Shown: one piece after another, positions 1-9,570 of the stretch
Layout: every line of letters starts with the position of its first letter
Position numbering within the stretch: position 1 is the first letter of the stretch
Source: Candidatus Nomurabacteria bacterium RIFCSPLOWO2_01_FULL_39_18
GTDB lineage: Bacteria > Patescibacteriota > Minisyncoccia > Phycocordibacterales > UBA9973
DNA: 47,085 bases
Assembly: GCA_001787005.1 (NCBI GenBank)
Contig: MFUV01000013.1
Coordinates: 483 to 47,567 of the forward strand
Direction: 5' to 3'
Program-made: the position numbers and the translations under genes
Notes under the pieces: model-generated
Database searches by the model: none
Told to the model about the DNA's origin: nothing
The model's input: only the letters and a program-made list of their open reading frames with translations

Positions 1-515
1 AGATAAATTATTTTCGTTTACGGGACTATCACCTTCTGCGGTGTTGCTTTCCAGCAACTTCAACTAATAATTTATTTTTTGACTCTCCTAGATAAATCTA
101 CACTGTCATCTTACAACCCCCCTCACCCAGACTAGCGTTACAAGCCTGTTGCTTATTAACGTAATTAACCAAAAATTAAATTGAGAAAATTATTCGCGTA
201 ACTACAAAATCTTTTAGACTTGTAGCAACAACGCTAGTCTGGGTGAGGGGTTTGGGCTTCTTCCTTTTCGCTCGCCGCTACTTAGGAAATACATATTTGT
301 TTCTTTTCCTCCTGGTACTGAGATGTTTCACTTCCCAGGGTTTGCTTTCCGAACTTGCGCTCGGAATTATCTCGGTTTACGAGACAGGGTTTCCCCATTC
401 GGAAATCTCCGGATCAAAGGTTGCTTTGCACCTCCCCGAAGCTTATCGCAGCAACGCCACGTCCTTCTTCGCCACTTTTAGTCAAGGCATCCACCGTACG
501 CCCTTAAATTTCCTG
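1..515 (-). rRNA. 23S ribosomal RNA, 5' portion (truncated by window edge)
   Basis: Reverse complement carries conserved 23S 5' motifs: GCGTACGGTGGATGCCTTG, CCGAATGGGGAAACCCTGTCTCGTAAACCGAGA, AGTGAAACATCTCAGTACC, GAGGAAAAGAAA, AGTAGCGGCGAGCGAA. 5' boundary approximate. Confidence 0.95.
119..250 (-). other. Insertion-like extended hairpin in 23S rRNA domain I (21-bp perfect arms 119-139/230-250, 90-nt interior)
   Basis: cccctcacccagactagcgtt pairs perfectly with aacgctagtctgggtgagggg. It replaces the short hairpin that in B. subtilis-type 23S lies between AGCCCAAACC and GGGGTTGTAGGA. Confidence 0.75.
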
Positions 516-682
516 TTAAGAAATTTGAAAACCACATTTCTAAGCTCAAAAAAAATTCTATCCCGACCGCTCGGGCATCAAAGATTTTTCAGAGCTTGCT
601 CTTGCCTCCAATTAAAAGACCCTTCTAATTACTGGGGCAAGAATTTAATTTTCAATTTTCATACCATCCTGACTTTCCAAAC

Positions 683-741
683 AAAAAACCGCCTTTCGGG
701 CGGCCTACAGACAAAAAAGAAGTCTGCTTATCAGTGCCGCC
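683..741 (-). promoter_or_regulatory. Attenuator-like terminator/antiterminator in the 23S leader
   Basis: Minus strand: GGCGGC(741-736)...CAGAC(726-722)...GTCTG(712-708)...GCCGCC(704-699)...GGCGG(693-689)TTTTTT(688-683). The 704-699 arm can pair with either 741-736 or 693-689. Confidence 0.5.
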
Positions 742-749
742 TTTTTAAA

Positions 750-787
750 CCCGGTAGTAAGCCCGCTTTCGCGGATCTACTACTGGG
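750..787 (-). other. Leader hairpin upstream of 23S
   Basis: cccggtagta / tactactggg outer stem (one G:T wobble) plus inner ccgc-tttc-gcgg. Confidence 0.5.
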
Positions 788-823
788 TAAACTGTTTCTT
801 GTGGTATTCATACTGATAGGTAG

Positions 824-852
824 AGTATAGTCGAAAGTAAAAAAGATGTCAA
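824..852 (-). promoter_or_regulatory. Consensus sigma70-type promoter for the 23S transcription unit
   Basis: Minus strand TTGACA (852-847), 17-nt spacer, TATACT (829-824). Confidence 0.75.
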
Positions 853-869
853 CTGTTGACATCTTTTTT
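841..869 (-). terminator. Rho-independent terminator of the 898-1596 gene
   Basis: GATGTCAAC/GTTGACATC stem flanked by A-rich and T-rich runs; overlaps the 23S -35 box. Confidence 0.6.
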
Positions 870-897
870 GCAAAAACTGAAGAAAATACTGAAAATA

Positions 898-1596
898 TTA
901 CTTATCAGATACCTCTTCGCTAACCTTTGAAATAAATCTTGCTGCAGCCTCTTTACCACCCAAGCCGAAAGCGAGAGCGCCCCCGATCGACAACATGGCT
1001 ATTACTCCAGTGAAGAGAACACTCATGTAGTAATCAGCAATACCCAGCTGTCCGAGCGCGATGATAAAAGCAAATACCCAGACGGCATACTTCGCAACAG
1101 CGCCAAGCATGTTGGCTGAACTTAAGCCCATAGACCTCGCTGTAGCTGTAGCAGTCTTCGAAAGAGCTTCAGAAACAATTGTAGCAATTATCAAAATCAA
1201 AGCAGCGATAATGACTCTTGGCAAGAATCCAAGCACATCATCTTTTAGGAAAGATGCAATATCATTAAGCCCAACCAGGTTAAGCGAAGGAAGGAGGAAA
1301 ACAATAACTACAAACCACTTTGCCACTTGCCCGATAAAATATCCAGAGTCCAGAGTCATTCCTGCTTTTCTAAAGAAGTTATCCGCCCCAATAGATCTAA
1401 AAAGCATATCTATTTTCAAGGCGCTGAAAACCTGCTCGAGAGCTCGAGCGATAACGTTACCTAAAAGCCAGCCTATGATAAATAATATGACTGCTATTAT
1501 AAACTTAGGCGTAAACTGGATAAAACCCCACCACAAACTTTGAAGTGATGAATTAAAAACGTCACCCCATGTAAACCAAATATTATTCATAATCAA
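898..1596 (-). CDS. Conserved TM-helix / MscS-like mechanosensitive channel family membrane protein
   Basis: 232 aa with several hydrophobic helices and C-terminal ALAFGLGGKEAAARFI motif. Confidence 0.75.
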   Translation of the reverse strand: MIMNNIWFTWGDVFNSSLQSLWWGFIQFTPKFIIAVILFIIGWLLGNVIARALEQVFSALKIDMLFRSIGADNFFRKAGMTLDSGYFIGQVAKWFVVIVFLLPSLNLVGLNDIASFLKDDVLGFLPRVIIAALILIIATIVSEALSKTATATARSMGLSSANMLGAVAKYAVWVFAFIIALGQLGIADYYMSVLFTGVIAMLSIGGALAFGLGGKEAAARFISKVSEEVSDK

Positions 1597-1668
1597 TAAA
1601 AAACCGTTAACTAATAAAGACCTTTAAAGTTTCGACCTTATAAAGTGCTCAATACATTATACCAATTT

Positions 1669-2268
1669 TTAAGCCTTTTTTAAAGCCTGTGTGGATAACT
1701 CTTTGGTCTGCAGAATAATCTCATGGGGGTAATCAAGGATATCTCGCACAAGTTTGTCATACATATTTAGCCTATAAATAAACTCTTTTGTTTCAAAAAC
1801 AGCATAAATGAGCTCTACCCCTATTAGGGCTTCCAATTTCCGAACTCCTTCTTCAATCCCAGCTTTTCGGAGCTTATCTCCCACTATCAATAGATCTACC
1901 CGACTGTCATCATTTTTAGTAAAAACACCAGAAACTATAATCAGCTTAACTTTCCCAACCTTTTTAAAACTGTCTAAAATTGATTGTTTATTGAAAGTAT
2001 CAGATCTAACTAAAAGCTCTTTAAATTCGCTAACATATTTAAAAAGAGGATCAAAAAACCATTCCAAGGAGGTTGAGGAGTTCTTCTTAATGAAATTAAC
2101 GGAGGCCAACAACCTCAACTCTCGACGGACGATATTAGGACTCACTCGACTCCGCTTCGCCACATCTGTATTCTTGAAACCCTTGCCTTTATTCAACAGA
2201 AATAGACGCATTATCTTTACTCTGGCCGCACTGCCTAATATTTTTTCCAAAATTTCCATAGGTTGCAT
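1669..2268 (-). CDS. Winged-helix transcriptional regulator with nucleotidyltransferase-like C-terminal region
   Basis: N-terminal LGSAARVKIMRLFLLNKGKGFKNTDVAKRSRVSPNIVRRELRLL is HTH-like; C-terminal VDLLIVGD segment. Confidence 0.6.
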   Translation of the reverse strand: MQPMEILEKILGSAARVKIMRLFLLNKGKGFKNTDVAKRSRVSPNIVRRELRLLASVNFIKKNSSTSLEWFFDPLFKYVSEFKELLVRSDTFNKQSILDSFKKVGKVKLIIVSGVFTKNDDSRVDLLIVGDKLRKAGIEEGVRKLEALIGVELIYAVFETKEFIYRLNMYDKLVRDILDYPHEIILQTKELSTQALKKA

Positions 2269-2304
2269 TATAATGCTTTCCTCGTAAAAAACAAGTGAAA
2301 AGTT

Positions 2305-3894
2305 TTAATGCTGGTAGAATCCTCTTGCTTCCGAATCAGGAAGCATTATAAGATTTACACCCTTTGCCTTGCAAAGCTCCACTATTTTTTCATCATTGAT
2401 CGAACCGCTAGTGGAAAAAATAGTTTTTATTCCTTTATTTATTAAAACTTCCGGGGCATCAGGAAAAGGAAAGAAGCTGTCGGAATATGCCACGGCTCCG
2501 GTTAAATCTTTATCTCCAGCACGGAGGATAGCCAAATTCGCCGCCCCAACCCTGTCTTGTTGCCCCACCCCATTACCCAGAAGCTTTCCGTCTTTAACTA
2601 AAGTTACTGTGTTGCTGTTTGAAGTGCATCCCACAGCCCAAGCCAAGATGATATCCTTAATAATTTTAGTGTCAAAGAGACACTTTGACATGTCTGGTAC
2701 AAAAGTATAGTTCGGCTGGGTCAAAAATCCACCCCGCACATAACGAAATCTTGGACTTCTGTCTAGTGAATCCAAACCAGCTTTTTTTATATTTTTATTT
2801 ACTAAAATTCTACATTTCCCCTTTTTTCGAGCCAGAATCTCGATGGCTTCTGGTGTAAAGGACGGCGCAGCAACTAAATCCAAAAGTCGTCGCCCATCGC
2901 CTGCAAATTTATGAATTAATTCTTCGGCAATTTTCTCATCTACTGGAAAATTCAACATCACGCACCCGCCAAAGATTGCGTGCAGATCCCCCGATAGCAT
3001 CTTGTCGACTGCGTCCAAACCAGACTCTCCTACTCCCGCCCCACAGGCATTTCCATGTTTTGCCCCAATTACAACATCTGGAACTTTATTAAAATTCTTT
3101 TCAAAGCCAGCGCCGATGTGCGTCATTGTCTGTAGCATCCGGTCTAAATCGCATATGTTATTATAAGACAATGGACTCCCAGCAATAAGAACCCAGTCAG
3201 AAATTGTAAGCTGATCTTTTTTACCAAGGGTTCCCCTTGGTATTTTATAAAAGCTAGCGGGTTTTTGATATGCATTCTCCCCATAAGCGCATGCCAAAAC
3301 CTTTTCTCCAAAAATTCCCTCATGTACACCTTGGCTTAAATATTTCCCTGAGATAGAGCAGTACCACGCCGCCAGCGCTTCAGCTTTCGCTGATAAATTA
3401 TTTATGAATTCTTCACGATTGGGTTCTCCATTTTTCAGCCACTCAATAGTTTTTGCTCTGTCTTCTTTATCGCAGATAGTAATACGCCTGCCCTTCGCGC
3501 TCGAACGTATCAAGGCCACACCCCCCATATCTGTTTTTTCTATCACAGACTCCTTTGTCGCGCTTGGATTATTTATTTCTTCTTCTAGTGGGTATAAATC
3601 TACACAAACCATATCGATCCACGGAATTTCATTTTTTTTTAATTCCTCCAAATGCTCTGGCGTATTTAGAGCCAATAATCCTCCGTGAATTTTAGGATGT
3701 AGAGTCAACACTCGATGGCTTAAAATAGGTTTCATGCCCGTGATCTCCGCAATATCTGTCACCTCGATGCCGACATCTGACAAATACTTCGCCGTACCGC
3801 CGGAAGAAATTATTTTCCAGCCTAAAGCAACCAACTCTTTGGCAAAGTCGGCAATACCCGTCTTATCGTAGACCGATATCAGAGCAGTTTTCAT
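2305..3894 (-). CDS. purH: Bifunctional AICAR formyltransferase / IMP cyclohydrolase
   Basis: ALISVYDKTGI...SSGGTAKYL...HPKIHGGLLA (IMPCH) and KHGNACG, DSFFPF, QQDRVGAA (AICARFT) motifs. Confidence 0.93.
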   Translation of the reverse strand: MKTALISVYDKTGIADFAKELVALGWKIISSGGTAKYLSDVGIEVTDIAEITGMKPILSHRVLTLHPKIHGGLLALNTPEHLEELKKNEIPWIDMVCVDLYPLEEEINNPSATKESVIEKTDMGGVALIRSSAKGRRITICDKEDRAKTIEWLKNGEPNREEFINNLSAKAEALAAWYCSISGKYLSQGVHEGIFGEKVLACAYGENAYQKPASFYKIPRGTLGKKDQLTISDWVLIAGSPLSYNNICDLDRMLQTMTHIGAGFEKNFNKVPDVVIGAKHGNACGAGVGESGLDAVDKMLSGDLHAIFGGCVMLNFPVDEKIAEELIHKFAGDGRRLLDLVAAPSFTPEAIEILARKKGKCRILVNKNIKKAGLDSLDRSPRFRYVRGGFLTQPNYTFVPDMSKCLFDTKIIKDIILAWAVGCTSNSNTVTLVKDGKLLGNGVGQQDRVGAANLAILRAGDKDLTGAVAYSDSFFPFPDAPEVLINKGIKTIFSTSGSINDEKIVELCKAKGVNLIMLPDSEARGFYQH

Positions 3895-3904
3895 TAGGTA
3901 TATT

Positions 3905-4276
3905 CTACTTTAATTCCACTTTTCCGCCAGCTTCTTCAATCTTTTTCTTCAAGTCTTGCGCTTCTTCTTTCTTCATTCCCTCCTTTAGATTCCCTGGAGC
4001 GGCATCGACTAGGTCCTTAGCATCCTTAAGTCCGAGGCCCAAAGCTTCTTTCACAATTTTCATAACAGCAATTTTTTGTTCTCCAGCAGATGCTAGAACG
4101 ACAGTATAAGTACTCTGTTCTTCCGCGGCAGGCGCACCTGCGGCACCGCCAGGTCCGGGGGCAGCGACGGCTACAGCGGAGACGCCAAATTTTTCCTCTA
4201 GCGCCTTCACAAGTTCATGTAATTCAAGCACGGACATCTTTTCTATTTTTTCTATAAGATCTTTAAATTTATCCAT
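3905..4276 (-). CDS. rplL: 50S ribosomal protein L7/L12
   Basis: [21 protein letters not shown]... and [55 protein letters not shown]. Confidence 0.97.
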   Translation of the reverse strand: MDKFKDLIEKIEKMSVLELHELVKALEEKFGVSAVAVAAPGPGGAAGAPAAEEQSTYTVVLASAGEQKIAVMKIVKEALGLGLKDAKDLVDAAPGNLKEGMKKEEAQDLKKKIEEAGGKVELK

Positions 4277-4295
4277 AATAATTTTTTATTAATTT

Positions 4296-4778
4296 CTAAT
4301 TCTTCGACTTTGCTATAGCATCCAAGACAACCGCGAACCGTTGTATTGGAGAATTGATGAGATTCACAAATTGCGCATAAAGAACTTCACGACTTGGAAT
4401 CATGGCTATCTCTGTCATTCTTTCTCCACTGACAAACTTCCCTTCAAAAATTCCCCCTAAAATACTCAAAATTCCCTTGTGGGTTTTTTGAAAATTGTAG
4501 ACTTCGCGAGCCCCGGAAGTTTGATCTTTGGAATATGCAATCGCGATCTCTCCCTTCAGTTCTGGAATCTCTCCTTCAGCTTTACCCTTGAGCGCTCGAG
4601 CAAGCAATGTCTTCCTAGAAACTTTATAGCTCACTCCTTGATCTCTCAAATCTCGGCGTAATGCTGTTTCTTCGCCCACCTTCAACCCGTGAAAATTCAC
4701 GAAAACAACAGAGGCGGATTCTTTGATCGCTTTATCGAGCTCTTTTATCATTTCTTCTTTTTTTGATTTTTGTAACAT
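4296..4778 (-). CDS. rplJ: 50S ribosomal protein L10
   Basis: 160 aa, SASVVFVNFHGLKVGEETALRRDLRDQGVSYKVSRKTLLARAL; adjacent to rplL. Confidence 0.93.
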   Translation of the reverse strand: MLQKSKKEEMIKELDKAIKESASVVFVNFHGLKVGEETALRRDLRDQGVSYKVSRKTLLARALKGKAEGEIPELKGEIAIAYSKDQTSGAREVYNFQKTHKGILSILGGIFEGKFVSGERMTEIAMIPSREVLYAQFVNLINSPIQRFAVVLDAIAKSKN

Positions 4779-4915
4779 AATTTGTTTTTTAAATTAAAAA
4801 ACGGCTCGAGAGCCGCAAGTTTTATACTTTAATCTGAAAGATTTTAGTATTATCGACCCACTAAACAGGATTTACCTGTCCCACCACGGGACAAACCTGT
4901 TTTCTTTGCGGTAAA
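4779..4915 (-). promoter_or_regulatory. L10-type ribosomal leader with terminator/antiterminator
   Basis: CCGCAAAG (4911-4904) can pair with CTTGCGG (4819-4813); competing CGGCTCTCGAGCCG-TTTTTT hairpin at 4815-4796; internal AACAGGTTTGTCCCGTGGTGGGACAGGTAAATCCTGTT structure. Confidence 0.7.
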
Positions 4916-4918
4916 ACC

Positions 4919-4946
4919 ACTATATCATAATTCTATTACTTTGCAA
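4919..4946 (-). promoter_or_regulatory. Putative rplJL promoter
   Basis: Minus strand TTGCAA, 16-nt spacer, TATAGT. Confidence 0.5.
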
Positions 4947-5076
4947 CTCCAATATTATCTAAGAGGTTCCCATTACCCCCTTTATCAATATAATTCACCA
5001 AGAAAACCCCAATCAATCCAATAATTATCATGGTGATAAAAATAATTAAAATTTTAAAAAAATGCTTTGTCGCCAT
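4936..5076 (-). CDS. Small membrane protein, 46 aa
   Basis: MATKHFFKILIIFITMIIIGLIGVFLVNYIDKGGNGNLLDNIGVAK, one TM helix; absent from the supplied ORF track because of length. Confidence 0.5.
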   Translation of the reverse strand: MATKHFFKILIIFITMIIIGLIGVFLVNYIDKGGNGNLLDNIGVAK

Positions 5077-5093
5077 GGTTCTATTTTATCACC

Positions 5094-5121
5094 ATGGTCC
5101 TGAGTTTGTCGAATGGACCAT
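5094..5121. repeat. REP-like hairpin (ATGGTCC...TGAGTTTGTCGAA...GGACCAT)
   Basis: 7-bp stem with CCTGAGTTTGTCGAA loop, resembling a widespread bacterial intergenic palindrome motif. Confidence 0.4.
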
Positions 5122-5123
5122 AA

Positions 5124-5318
5124 TTAAAAACGATATCCGTTAAACCATAAAATAACAAATAAAATAATAAGAACCACGAGGAGGGAGTGCCAGACGTCCC
5201 AACCCGAATATATATTTCTCTTTTTTAGAAAATCAGTAAGTCGCTTGTTGCCCTCATGAAAAAGAAGAAAGGGCAACACTGCTATCATGTACCAAATTTT
5301 AAACAAAAATTCAAACAT
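5124..5318 (-). CDS. Small hydrophobic membrane protein
   Basis: 64 aa with two hydrophobic segments. Confidence 0.45.
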   Translation of the reverse strand: MFEFLFKIWYMIAVLPFLLFHEGNKRLTDFLKKRNIYSGWDVWHSLLVVLIILFVILWFNGYRF

Positions 5319-5374
5319 GCTTTGACTATATTATACAATAAAATGAAAAAAATGGCTCCTGCTTATTTACCTCT

Positions 5375-5776
5375 TCAATTTTTACCATTAAGTATTCTAG
5401 CCCTCAAACTACTGGAGGAAAAATTGTGTTCACGGGTGTTGAAAATTATCTTGATTGGCAAATCATCGCCGGTAAAGTGCTTGCCCTTCCAATCTGTTCC
5501 GATAAAACGAATATCAATATCAATTTTTTTTAATAGTTCATATAAATCCGCCTCAGTATTGTATGGAATTATTTCATCAACATATTTACAGCCCCGGAGT
5601 CGGATTAATCTTTCTTCCATAGTTTCTATCGGTTTATTTTTTTCCGGTCTATTAATGGTTGGGTCGGTCTGAAGCCCCACAACCAGAAAATCACATTGAT
5701 CTTTGCATTCTTTAAGCATCAAAACATGTCCTGCATGCAACAAATCCATCGGCCCGCAAGTGAATCCTTTTATCAT
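5375..5776 (-). CDS. Cytidylyltransferase-like nucleotidyltransferase (glycerol-3-P cytidylyltransferase/RfaE type)
   Basis: GPMDLLHAGHVLML (HxGH) and NTREHNFSSSSLRARI. Confidence 0.8.
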   Translation of the reverse strand: MIKGFTCGPMDLLHAGHVLMLKECKDQCDFLVVGLQTDPTINRPEKNKPIETMEERLIRLRGCKYVDEIIPYNTEADLYELLKKIDIDIRFIGTDWKGKHFTGDDLPIKIIFNTREHNFSSSSLRARILNGKN

Positions 5777-5806
5777 ATTGAATATTATACTATAATGTAA
5801 AAAGCA

Positions 5807-7111
5807 GTGAAGGGCTTATTAATACAATTTAAGATGTTTCTCATCTTTGTCGTTGATTTGATCGTGGCTTTTGGCGCTCTTTCTTTGACGCTTTTTCTGA
5901 GGTATGGGGGAAATGATTTTTATTCTCAAATAACTGCCCACTTTATTCCGTTTTCTATAATAATTTTATTGTTTTTACTTAGTTTTTATATATTTAATTT
6001 ATATTCTTTTAGATTTAACAAAAACATAACGGAATTTATTAATTCTTTTACGAAAAGCTTGGCAGTTTCATTTGCTCTCTCTGTTCTGGTATTCTATGTA
6101 TTTGGAGATTTTTTTAAATTAACTCCAAAGACAAATCTAGTTTTATTCACGGCAATTTTTGGTATTAGTGATTTTTATTTAAGAATACTAATAAAAAGAT
6201 ATTTTGCAAAAAAGGGAATCAACAGAAAAATAATCATCATAAGTGAGGGAGAAAACGGCTTGATCGCAGAGTTAAAACAAAATCAAAATATTGGCTACGA
6301 AATTATACAAGAAACAAGTTGCTTTGATTTAAGCGAAATAATTAACCTTGATCCTGATTTGGTTGTAATAGATTCAATTACAGAAAAAGAATTCGATAAA
6401 ATTTATACTCTCATAAAAAAAGGCGTCTTCGTGTATACTATAAATAATTTTTATACGGAAATATTTCAAAAAGTTCCAACTGAAAAAATAGAAAAGGAAG
6501 AAGTGGTAGATTATCTGAGTAGAAATAGAACTATTTTTAATTTTACGAAAAGGGCCTTAGACGTGATATTGTCTTTAGCGTTAATTCTGATCTTTTCCCC
6601 CCTTTTTGTCATTATCCCGATTTTAATTAAAATCACCTCCAGGGGACCTGTACTATTCAAGCACAAAAGAATCAGCTTAAACGATACAGAATTTACCATT
6701 TATAAATTCAGGTCCATGTATATTGATGCAGAAAAAAAAGGCGCTATGTGGACAGAAAATAATAAAAATGATTCTAGAATCACGCCAATTGGCAGATTTA
6801 TGCGACAAACACATATAGATGAAATACCTCAAGTGGTGAATATTCTAAGGGGGGATATCTCCTTTGTCGGTCCCCGACCAGAAAGACCGGAATTTGTAAG
6901 CGAACTGAAAAGGGACATACTTTACTATGACTTAAGACATTCCGTGAAAGCTGGACTTACTGGTTGGGCTCAAGTGAATTATAAATACGGTTCTTCGGTG
7001 GATGACGCCAAAGAAAAATTAAAATATGATTTTTACTATATAAAAAACAGGAATATTTTTTTTGATATTTTAATTGTTCTCAAAACAATAGCAAAAATAT
7101 TTACTTATTAA
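5807..7111 (+). CDS. Undecaprenyl-phosphate sugar phosphotransferase (bacterial sugar transferase family)
   Basis: N-terminal TM region; C-terminal KRALDVILSLALILIFSPLFVIIPILIKITSRGPVLFKHKRIS, KFRSMYIDAE, VGPRPERPEFV. Confidence 0.9.
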   Translation: MKGLLIQFKMFLIFVVDLIVAFGALSLTLFLRYGGNDFYSQITAHFIPFSIIILLFLLSFYIFNLYSFRFNKNITEFINSFTKSLAVSFALSVLVFYVFGDFFKLTPKTNLVLFTAIFGISDFYLRILIKRYFAKKGINRKIIIISEGENGLIAELKQNQNIGYEIIQETSCFDLSEIINLDPDLVVIDSITEKEFDKIYTLIKKGVFVYTINNFYTEIFQKVPTEKIEKEEVVDYLSRNRTIFNFTKRALDVILSLALILIFSPLFVIIPILIKITSRGPVLFKHKRISLNDTEFTIYKFRSMYIDAEKKGAMWTENNKNDSRITPIGRFMRQTHIDEIPQVVNILRGDISFVGPRPERPEFVSELKRDILYYDLRHSVKAGLTGWAQVNYKYGSSVDDAKEKLKYDFYYIKNRNIFFDILIVLKTIAKIFTY

Positions 7112-7113
7112 AC

Positions 7114-8565
7114 ATGGAGCGAATTAGAAAATTTCTTTTTTTAAATACTAGTCCCAAACAAACCATAATCAAAAACACTTTCTGGCTTTTTGCCGGAGAG
7201 GCCTTAGGACGTTTGTTGAAAATGGGCTTGATTATATATGTCGCCAGAAAACTGGGAGCCGATGGCTGGGGAATTTTTGCCTATGCGCTTTCCATTGCTT
7301 CTTTGTTAATGATTTTCTCTGATATAGGCATAGGTTCGCTCATCACCAGAGACGCAACTCAGCAGAAAAACGACTACCGGTCTTTTATTTCTGCGGCTTT
7401 ATTATTAAAAAGCATTCTTTTGGTAATTAGCGTTATTTTGGTTATCTTTGTAAGTCCGTATATATCAAATATAGAAGAAGCAAAAATTTTATTCCCGATC
7501 ATCGGTCTTATTTTTTTATTTGATTCAATCCGGGATATAGGTTTTGCCGCAAACCGAATACTTGAAAAAATGGAAAGAGAAATGGTTATAAAAGTAATCA
7601 TGAATTTTGCAATATTAGTATTGGGCATTGTCTTAATAAAAATAAATCCTCTGCCGGTATCGGTGGCGATAGCTTACGCTGTGGGAAGCGGAATCAGCGT
7701 CATTTTAATAACGCTGATTATAAAAAATAACATATTGGAATTTATTACAAAAACCAATATAGAAACGGTGAAGAGTATTTTTAAAACAGCCATGCCACTG
7801 GCTATTGTCACTCTGATTGGCAGCATTATGGGAAATACCGATATATATATGCTGGGTATCTGGAAGACACCGGAGGATATCGGTCTCTATTCAGCCGCTC
7901 AAAGATTTCATCAGTTCATCTTAATAATCCCTTCAATGATTGCAACAGCCACGCTTCCGCTAATGTCGAGATTGGCAAACAAAGACAACTTGAAATTTAA
8001 GGAAGTCTTAGAAAAAACCCTTTCGGTATTTATGATTATAGGAATACCGACTGCGTTTGGCGGACTGATTTTAGCGGATCAAATCATTCCATTCCTTTTT
8101 GGTCTGGAATACATTCCGGCAATACCAGTATTGCGGATACTAATGATAATGCTACTGGCTTCTTTCCCTCTATTTTTATTAGTAAATGCTATTTTTGTAT
8201 ATAATGAACAAAAGAAATTGGTCCTGGCAAATGTTTTCGGTGTGCTTATGAACATATCCTTAAACTTTTTATTGATCCCAAAATTTGGCATAACGGGAGC
8301 GGCTTTCGCAACTCTTATTTCCAGCATAATCGTGACTTATGTTATTTGGGGCAAAATGAAAAAAATAAATTATTTTGAGATATTGCCTAATTTAAAAGAA
8401 GTAGTTCTGCCCGCCTTCATTATGTCTTTGGTGATTATAATGATTAAAAAGTTTGGAATTGATGTGATATCAAATATCGTAATATCCTCTGTAGTCTATT
8501 TTTCAATTGTATTGATGACGAAAAAAACAATTTTAAAAGAATTACAGGAAATTTTCGGTAAATAA
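7114..8565 (+). CDS. Polysaccharide flippase (Wzx/MATE-like)
   Basis: 483 aa polytopic protein; FWLFAGEALGRLLKMGLIIYVARKLGADGWGIFAYA. Confidence 0.87.
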   Translation: MERIRKFLFLNTSPKQTIIKNTFWLFAGEALGRLLKMGLIIYVARKLGADGWGIFAYALSIASLLMIFSDIGIGSLITRDATQQKNDYRSFISAALLLKSILLVISVILVIFVSPYISNIEEAKILFPIIGLIFLFDSIRDIGFAANRILEKMEREMVIKVIMNFAILVLGIVLIKINPLPVSVAIAYAVGSGISVILITLIIKNNILEFITKTNIETVKSIFKTAMPLAIVTLIGSIMGNTDIYMLGIWKTPEDIGLYSAAQRFHQFILIIPSMIATATLPLMSRLANKDNLKFKEVLEKTLSVFMIIGIPTAFGGLILADQIIPFLFGLEYIPAIPVLRILMIMLLASFPLFLLVNAIFVYNEQKKLVLANVFGVLMNISLNFLLIPKFGITGAAFATLISSIIVTYVIWGKMKKINYFEILPNLKEVVLPAFIMSLVIIMIKKFGIDVISNIVISSVVYFSIVLMTKKTILKELQEIFGK

Positions 8566-8656
8566 ATTACTTTTAATCTAATTATCCGGAGAAGAATGAA
8601 GTGGAAATTTTAGTAAACCTATACTATAATGGAAGATACTGGTATATTTATCCCCG

Positions 8657-9547
<891 letters not shown>

Positions 9548-9570
9548 ATAGTTTAAAGGATAAGAATGGC

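Noticed and set aside
119-250. Treating the 23S hairpin as a member of the 36-47 kb palindrome family
   Set aside because: Only a short CCCCTCACCC similarity; stem sequence and size differ.
243-830. 195-aa plus-strand ORF
   Set aside because: Lies antisense to 23S rRNA and its leader; contains no protein family signal.
1061-1543. Long antisense ORFs, also 1808-2287, 30337-30666, 33801-34154, 34792-35289, 37384-37815, 39757-40113
   Set aside because: They overlap strongly supported genes on the other strand and have no recognisable domains.
3224-3242. accaaggg-ttc-cccttggt palindrome in purH
   Set aside because: Short loop, encodes a plausible PurH segment and has no sequence match to the GC-rich repeat family; probably chance.
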